A stretch of 64,000 bases of DNA, from positions 1 through 64,000 of the forward strand of contig NZ_AJKS02000010.1 in assembly GCF_000265245.1 (NCBI RefSeq), given 5' to 3'. The notes below the pieces were generated by a model that saw nothing but the letters and a program-made list of their open reading frames with translations, had not been told where the DNA came from and ran no database searches. Positions 59,980 to 64,000 of the stretch are shown here, piece by piece. Both the position numbers and the translations under genes were made by a program. Every line of letters begins with the position of its first letter. Positions within the stretch are counted from its first letter, which is position 1. The stretch comes from Halomonas smyrnensis AAD6 (lineage in GTDB: Bacteria > Pseudomonadota > Gammaproteobacteria > Pseudomonadales > Halomonadaceae).

Positions 59980-61179
59980 ATGATTCAGGTTTCCCTTCCT
60001 TTCACTCGCGAGGAGTACGCCGGCCGACTGTGGAAGGTCCGCGCCGAGATGGCGAGCCGCGGCATCGACGTGCTGATCATCAGCGACCCCTCGAACATGG
60101 CCTGGCTGACCGGCTACGACGGCTGGTCCTTCTACGTGCACCAGTGCGTGCTGCTCGGGCTCGAAGGCGAGCCGGTGTGGTACGGCCGGCGCATGGACGC
60201 CAACGGGGCGCTGCGCACCTGCTGGATGGACCCCGAGAACCTCACCTACTACCCGGATCACTACGTGCAGAATCCGGACATGCACCCCATGGAGTACCTG
60301 GCCCAGTCGATCATGCCCGATCGCGGCTGGCACCAGGGCGTGGTGGGCATGGAGATGGACAACTACTACTTCTCGGCCAAGGCCTATCAGTCGCTGCTGC
60401 GCGAGCTGCCCCACGCCCGCTTCATGGACGCCAACGGCCTGGTCAACTGGTGCCGGGCGATCAAGTCGGCCCAGGAGATCGAATACATGCGCATCGCGGC
60501 CCGCATCGTCGAGGGCATGCATTCGCGCATCCTCGAGGTGATCGAGCCGGGCCTGCCCAAGAGCAAGCTGGTGTCGGAGATCTACCGGGTCGGCATCGAG
60601 GGCTGGAAGGACGAGCATGGCAAGGTCTACGGCGGCGACTATCCGGCCATCGTGCCGATGCTGCCCACCGGCAAGGACGCCGCCGCGCCGCACCTGACCT
60701 GGGACGACACGCCGTTCCGCGAGGGCGAGGGCACCTTCTTCGAGATCGCCGGGGTGTTCAAGCGCTACCACGCGCCGATGTCGCGCACCGTGTTCCTCGG
60801 CCGGCCGCCGGCGGAGTTCGTGCGCGCCGAGTCGGCGCTGCTCGAGGGCATCGAGCACGGCCTCGAGGTGGCCAAGCCCGGCAATCGCACCGCGGACATC
60901 GCCATGGCGCTGGGCGCGGCCATGGACAAGTACGGCTTCGACCGCGGCGGCGCGCGCTGTGGCTATCCCATCGGCATCAGCTATCCGCCGGACTGGGGCG
61001 AGCGCACCATGAGCCTGCGCCCCTCCGACGAGACGGTCCTCGAGCCCGGCATGACCTTCCACTTCATGCCCGGGCTGTGGGTCGACGACTGGGGCCTGGA
61101 AATCACCGAGAGCATCCTGATCACCGAAAACGGCTGCGAGACGCTGGCCGACTTTCCCCGCCAGCTGTTCGTCAAGTAA
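59980..61179 (+). CDS. doeA: Ectoine hydrolase DoeA
   Basis: A 399-residue M24-type (pita-bread) hydrolase that opens ectoine to N-alpha-acetyl-diaminobutyrate. The length equals H. elongata DoeA. Residues include SDPSNMAWLTGYDGWSFYVHQ near the N-terminus, MEMDNYYFSAKAY, and the C-terminal domain with EGEGTFFEIAGVFKRYHAPMSRTVFLG and PGMTFHFMPGLW. It is first in doeA-doeB-doeX and divergent from the MocR regulator, 10 bp upstream of doeB. Confidence 0.95.
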   Translation: MIQVSLPFTREEYAGRLWKVRAEMASRGIDVLIISDPSNMAWLTGYDGWSFYVHQCVLLGLEGEPVWYGRRMDANGALRTCWMDPENLTYYPDHYVQNPDMHPMEYLAQSIMPDRGWHQGVVGMEMDNYYFSAKAYQSLLRELPHARFMDANGLVNWCRAIKSAQEIEYMRIAARIVEGMHSRILEVIEPGLPKSKLVSEIYRVGIEGWKDEHGKVYGGDYPAIVPMLPTGKDAAAPHLTWDDTPFREGEGTFFEIAGVFKRYHAPMSRTVFLGRPPAEFVRAESALLEGIEHGLEVAKPGNRTADIAMALGAAMDKYGFDRGGARCGYPIGISYPPDWGERTMSLRPSDETVLEPGMTFHFMPGLWVDDWGLEITESILITENGCETLADFPRQLFVK

Positions 61180-61189
61180 GGAGCACCCC

Positions 61190-62230
61190 ATGAGCAAGCG
61201 ACCGAGCCCCATCGCCGCCACCGTCGACTTCGAGGCCGACGGCGTCCAGCACGGCTTCCTCAAGCTGCCGATCTCCAACGACGAGTCGGCCTGGGGGGCG
61301 GTGATGATCCCGATCACCGTGGTCAAGAACGGCGAGGGCCCGACCGCGCTGCTGACCGGCGGCAACCACGGCGACGAGTACGAGGGCATCACCGCGCTGC
61401 AGAAGCTGTCGAGCTCGCTCGCCGCCGAGGACGTCAGCGGCCGGTTGATCATCGTGCCGATGATGAACACCCCGGCGGCCCAGGCCGGCAAGCGCACCTC
61501 GCCGATGGACGGCGGCAACCTCAACCGCAGCTTTCCCGGCGACCCCGACGGCAGCGTCACCGAGAAGATCGCCGACTACTTCACCCGCATCCTGGTGCCG
61601 ATGAGCGACGCGGTGCTCGACCTGCACTCCGGCGGCCGCACCCTGGACATCGTGCCCTTCGCCGCCTCCCACGTGCTCGACGATGCCGACCAGCAGCGCC
61701 GCGCCCTGGACGGCGCCAAGGCGTTCGGCGCGCCCTACGCCATGATCATGTTCGAGCTCGACGCCGAGGCGCTGTTCGACACCGCCGTGGAGCGCCAGGG
61801 CAAGGTGTTCGTGGCCACCGAGCTCGGCGGCGGCGGCACCTCCACGCCGCAGAGCCTGGCCATCACCGAGCGTGGCATCCACAACTTCCTGGTCCACTTC
61901 GGGCTGGTCGAGGGCGAGATCGAGGCGCCCGCCGAGCCCCAGGTCTATCTCGACATGCCGGACGCCAGCTGCTACGTGCAGAGTGAGCACACCGGACTGC
62001 TCGAGCTGACGGTGGCGCTGGGCGAGACGGTGGAGCACGGCCAGGTGATCGCCCGGGTCTACGACATGACCCGCAGCGGCGCCGCGCCCATCGAGTACCG
62101 CGCCGAGCGCGACGGCCTGCTGATGGCGCGCCGCTTCCCGGCCAACGTCAACATGGGCGACACCATCGCGGTGATCGCCGAGGTGGTCGATTCGCTCGAC
62201 GCCGGTCAGACCCAGCCCCAGCGCCAATGA
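61190..62230 (+). CDS. doeB: N-alpha-acetyl-L-2,4-diaminobutyrate deacetylase DoeB
   Basis: A 346-residue zinc hydrolase of the succinylglutamate desuccinylase/aspartoacylase family. Zinc ligands are His60 and Glu63 (GGNHGDEYEG) and His146 (DLHSGG). Substrate residues lie in GGNLNRSFPGDPDG, and the catalytic Glu in ATELGGGG. It removes acetate from the DoeA product to give diaminobutyrate. AAGGAG precedes the ATG. The intergenic hairpin at 62236-62321 follows its stop. Confidence 0.95.
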   Translation: MSKRPSPIAATVDFEADGVQHGFLKLPISNDESAWGAVMIPITVVKNGEGPTALLTGGNHGDEYEGITALQKLSSSLAAEDVSGRLIIVPMMNTPAAQAGKRTSPMDGGNLNRSFPGDPDGSVTEKIADYFTRILVPMSDAVLDLHSGGRTLDIVPFAASHVLDDADQQRRALDGAKAFGAPYAMIMFELDAEALFDTAVERQGKVFVATELGGGGTSTPQSLAITERGIHNFLVHFGLVEGEIEAPAEPQVYLDMPDASCYVQSEHTGLLELTVALGETVEHGQVIARVYDMTRSGAAPIEYRAERDGLLMARRFPANVNMGDTIAVIAEVVDSLDAGQTQPQRQ

Positions 62231-62235
62231 GCGAC

Positions 62236-62321
62236 GGCCAGGCAAGGCGAACAGCGCCGAAAGCGCGGAGTTTACGAGGGGTAAATGAGCATCTTGAGAC
62301 GCTGTTCAACGCGGCATGGCC
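62236..62321. repeat. Large intergenic hairpin between doeB and doeX
   Basis: GGCCAGGCAAGGCGAACAGC (62236-62255) pairs imperfectly with GCTGTTCAACGCGGCATGGCC's first 20 bases (62301-62320), with an inner TTTAC/GTAAA stem (62271-62285). It has the look of an extragenic repeat. Copies elsewhere in the genome cannot be checked here. It could reduce read-through into doeX. Confidence 0.45.
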
Positions 62322-62351
62322 GAGCGCAATCAGCTGGGATGGTGGTCTGAC

Positions 62352-62831
62352 ATGAAGCTCGATCGCTACGATCTCAAGATCCTCGAGATCCTGTCCCGCG
62401 AGGGGCGCATCACCAAGTCGAAGCTGGCCGAGGCGATCAACCTCTCGGTCAGCCCCTGCTGGGAGCGGGTGCGGCGGCTGGAGAGGGCCGGCATCATCGA
62501 GGGCTACGGGGCGCGGATCGACCCTAACGTGCTGCGGCCGCGCACCCCGGTGTGGGTGCAGATCGAACTCAAGAGCCACAACGCCGAGAGCTTCGCCCGC
62601 TTCGAGGCCCTGGTGCGCGACACCCCCGAGGCCGTCGAGTGCGTGGCCGTGGGCGGCGGCGTGGATTACCTGGTCAAGTTCGAGGCCGCCTCCATCGACG
62701 CCTATCAGCGCCTGATCGACGCCTGGCTGATGTCCGACGTCGGCATCGAGCGCTATTTCACCTACATCGTCACCAAGCGCGTCAAGCGCCCCGATAGCGG
62801 ATTCGCCGCCGGTGACTTCGTCCCCGACTGA
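62352..62831 (+). CDS. doeX: Lrp/AsnC family regulator DoeX
   Basis: A 159-residue regulator. The N-terminal HTH is LDRYDLKILEILSREGRITKSKLAEAINLSVSPCWERVRRLERAGIIEGY (residues 3-52). The C-terminal RAM domain has WVQIELKSHNAESFARFEALVRDTPEAVECVAVGGGVDYLVKFEA, where diaminobutyrate-type ligands could bind. The start at 62352 matches the family; an upstream in-frame ATG lies inside the hairpin region. In H. elongata, DoeX binds near the doe promoter. Here both DoeX and the MocR protein may control the cluster. Confidence 0.92.
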   Translation: MKLDRYDLKILEILSREGRITKSKLAEAINLSVSPCWERVRRLERAGIIEGYGARIDPNVLRPRTPVWVQIELKSHNAESFARFEALVRDTPEAVECVAVGGGVDYLVKFEAASIDAYQRLIDAWLMSDVGIERYFTYIVTKRVKRPDSGFAAGDFVPD

Positions 62832-63001
62832 GGACGACGGCCCGCGGCGCCCCTGCTGCGTTGATTCGCCCCGCCGCGCGTGGCATAAGCTAGAAGGGTG
62901 ATGGGGTTTCCCCCCACGCCTGGCGATCCCTCCGGCGTAGCACGATGCGTGGCGCCGGCCGCCTGCAGTGATTCGAGATCGCCTGACGCAGAGGGTATGA
63001 C

Positions 63002-63871
63002 ATGTCCTATTTCACGATTGCCGGTGTCCAGATGCTTGCCCTGCATCACGGTGACAACACCGACGCCATGCGCCATCGCATCGATGTGCTGATGAGCCGC
63101 TTTCCCCAGGTGCAGATGGTGCTGTTCAGCGAGCTGATGCCGTTGGGCGCCTCGCCGCATCACGCCGAGCCGATGCCCAGTCACGCCGAGGCGGTGTTCT
63201 GCCACCTGGCCGAGAAGCACCGCATCTGGCTGATTCCGGGCTCGATGTTCGAGCAGGCCGGTGATGCTATCTATAACACCCTGTCGGTGATCAATCCCCG
63301 CGGTGAAGTCGTGACGCGCTACCGCAAGATGTTCCCGTTCCGCCCCTACGAGGCCGGCGTGGAGAGCGGCGAGGAGTTCGTCGTCTTCGACGTGCCGCAG
63401 GTGGGGCGCTTCGGCGTGTCGATCTGCTACGACATGTGGTTCCCCGAGACCACCCGCACCCTGGCGTCGATGGGCGCCGAGGTGATCCTGCATCCGACCA
63501 TGACCGACACCATCGACCGAGACATCGAGCTGTCGATCGCGCGCACCAATGCCGCGGTCAACCAGTGCTATTTCTTTGACATCAACGGTGCGGGGGCCAT
63601 CGGCAACGGGCGCTCCATCGTGGTCGGGCCGTCCGGCGACGTCATCCACCAGGCCGGCACCGGCGAGGAGATCATGCCCGTGGAGGTCGATCTGGGCCGC
63701 GTGCGCCGCGAGCGCGAAACCGGCCTGCGCGGCCTCGGCCAGCCGCTCAAGAGCTTCCGGGATCGGCGCGTCGACTTCACTCTGTATCGTCACGAGGGTG
63801 GCTCCTCACCCTTCCTCGATACCCTGGGGCCACTCGAAAAGCCACAACGAACTAATATTGAGGATTACTGA
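63002..63871 (+). CDS. Carbon-nitrogen hydrolase (nitrilase superfamily amidohydrolase)
   Basis: A 289-residue cytoplasmic enzyme with the Glu-Lys-Cys triad: Glu44 (FSELMPLG), Lys109 (RYRKMFPF) and Cys142 (SICYDMWFPE). The family hydrolyses amides, carbamoyl groups or nitriles. It lies 170 bp after doeX with its own leader and precedes another gene by 37 bases. A role in nitrogen-compound breakdown linked to ectoine use is possible, but the substrate is unknown. The start matches the family (MSYFTIAGVQM). Confidence 0.85.
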   Translation: MSYFTIAGVQMLALHHGDNTDAMRHRIDVLMSRFPQVQMVLFSELMPLGASPHHAEPMPSHAEAVFCHLAEKHRIWLIPGSMFEQAGDAIYNTLSVINPRGEVVTRYRKMFPFRPYEAGVESGEEFVVFDVPQVGRFGVSICYDMWFPETTRTLASMGAEVILHPTMTDTIDRDIELSIARTNAAVNQCYFFDINGAGAIGNGRSIVVGPSGDVIHQAGTGEEIMPVEVDLGRVRRERETGLRGLGQPLKSFRDRRVDFTLYRHEGGSSPFLDTLGPLEKPQRTNIEDY

Positions 63872-63908
63872 CCGTCTCGCAGGAACAATTCCGGAACTGA
63901 GGAGCCCC

Positions 63909-64000
63909 CATGTTCGCCCGAATCCTCGATGGCCTGCGTCGCCTGTTCCATTCGTCCGCGGCCGCCGGTGATGCCGGCGCCGACCAGCCCGAGCGCTCCG
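63909..64000 (+). CDS. Partial gene at the window edge, unidentified
   Basis: An ATG with GAGGAG at good spacing opens a frame of 30 codons that runs off the end: MFARILDGLRRLFHSSAAAG and on. It begins 37 bases after the nitrilase-like gene and is probably in the same operon. The visible part, a short amphipathic start then an Ala/Gly/Asp-rich stretch, is too short to assign a family. Confidence 0.5.

Overview
The window is about 64 kb of GC-rich gammaproteobacterial chromosome, most likely from a Halomonas-type bacterium (Halomonadaceae). The main evidence is a complete ectoine-degradation cluster (doeA-doeB-doeX) beside a MocR-type regulator, a BetT-type choline/betaine transporter, a GH13_23 alpha-glucosidase of the kind described from Halomonas sp. 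H11, a GMC-type glucoside 3-dehydrogenase (a class reported from Halomonas), TRAP transporters with a TeaD-like UspA protein, and generally acidic proteins. I see no rRNA, tRNA, CRISPR array, transposase or prophage gene. The region reads as stable metabolic and sensory chromosome organised in operons.

Layout. 0.2-8 kb: a glyoxylate-to-pyruvate operon (gcl, hyi, glxR, a glycerate 2-kinase of the TtuD family, pyk) closed by a strong terminator, followed by an FCD-GntR regulator. A TCTGTATACA motif lies in front of both gcl and the regulator gene. The glycerate kinase gene has lost its normal 3' end: a frameshift near its last ten codons leaves no proper stop. 8-18 kb: a divergent sugar locus. 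One arm encodes an MFS transporter, a TIM-barrel isomerase and a Gfo/Idh/MocA oxidoreductase. The other encodes two exported TIM-barrel proteins, a GMC dehydrogenase with its Tat-exported small subunit, a DUF1080 protein and a LacI regulator. Two identical palindromes exactly 210 bp apart sit in the divergent promoter region. This looks like a periplasmic 3-keto-glycoside pathway and is the most interesting system in the window. 18-28 kb: a DUF192 protein, an EamA exporter, a DctPQM TRAP transporter, a YmdB-like macrodomain protein, and a TAXI-TRAP transporter with UspA. 28-37 kb: a sensory region. A PruR-like pterin-binding protein is paired with a hybrid histidine kinase, and a NosP-like FIST protein is paired with a NahK-like hybrid kinase. 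A LuxR-type response regulator and an ExaC-like aldehyde dehydrogenase follow. 37-43 kb: a CreA-like lipoprotein, a DOPA-dioxygenase-like protein, BetT, and a BaeSR-like two-component system with a Spy-like periplasmic protein. TGCA direct repeats at 11-bp spacing mark the likely response-regulator sites. 43-54 kb: an alpha-glucoside uptake and hydrolysis regulon (LacI regulator, two GH13 alpha-glucosidases, a complete ABC importer, and a divergent LamB/ScrY-type porin) with shared TTAATCGATTAA-type operators. 54-57 kb: a LysO exporter, a DUF3108 protein and a DJ-1/PfpI protein. 57-64 kb: mocR-ghrA-pncA, divergent from doeA-doeB-doeX, then a nitrilase-family amidohydrolase and the start of one further gene.

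How the genes work together. The first operon turns glyoxylate into pyruvate. The two sugar loci feed glycosides into central metabolism by different chemistry: C3 oxidation in the periplasm, and uptake followed by alpha-glucoside hydrolysis in the cytoplasm. BetT and the doe genes handle compatible solutes. The 28-35 kb genes sense redox, pterin or NO-type signals and may control aldehyde/ethanol metabolism or lifestyle. All functions are inferred from sequence motifs and gene order; no database search was run.
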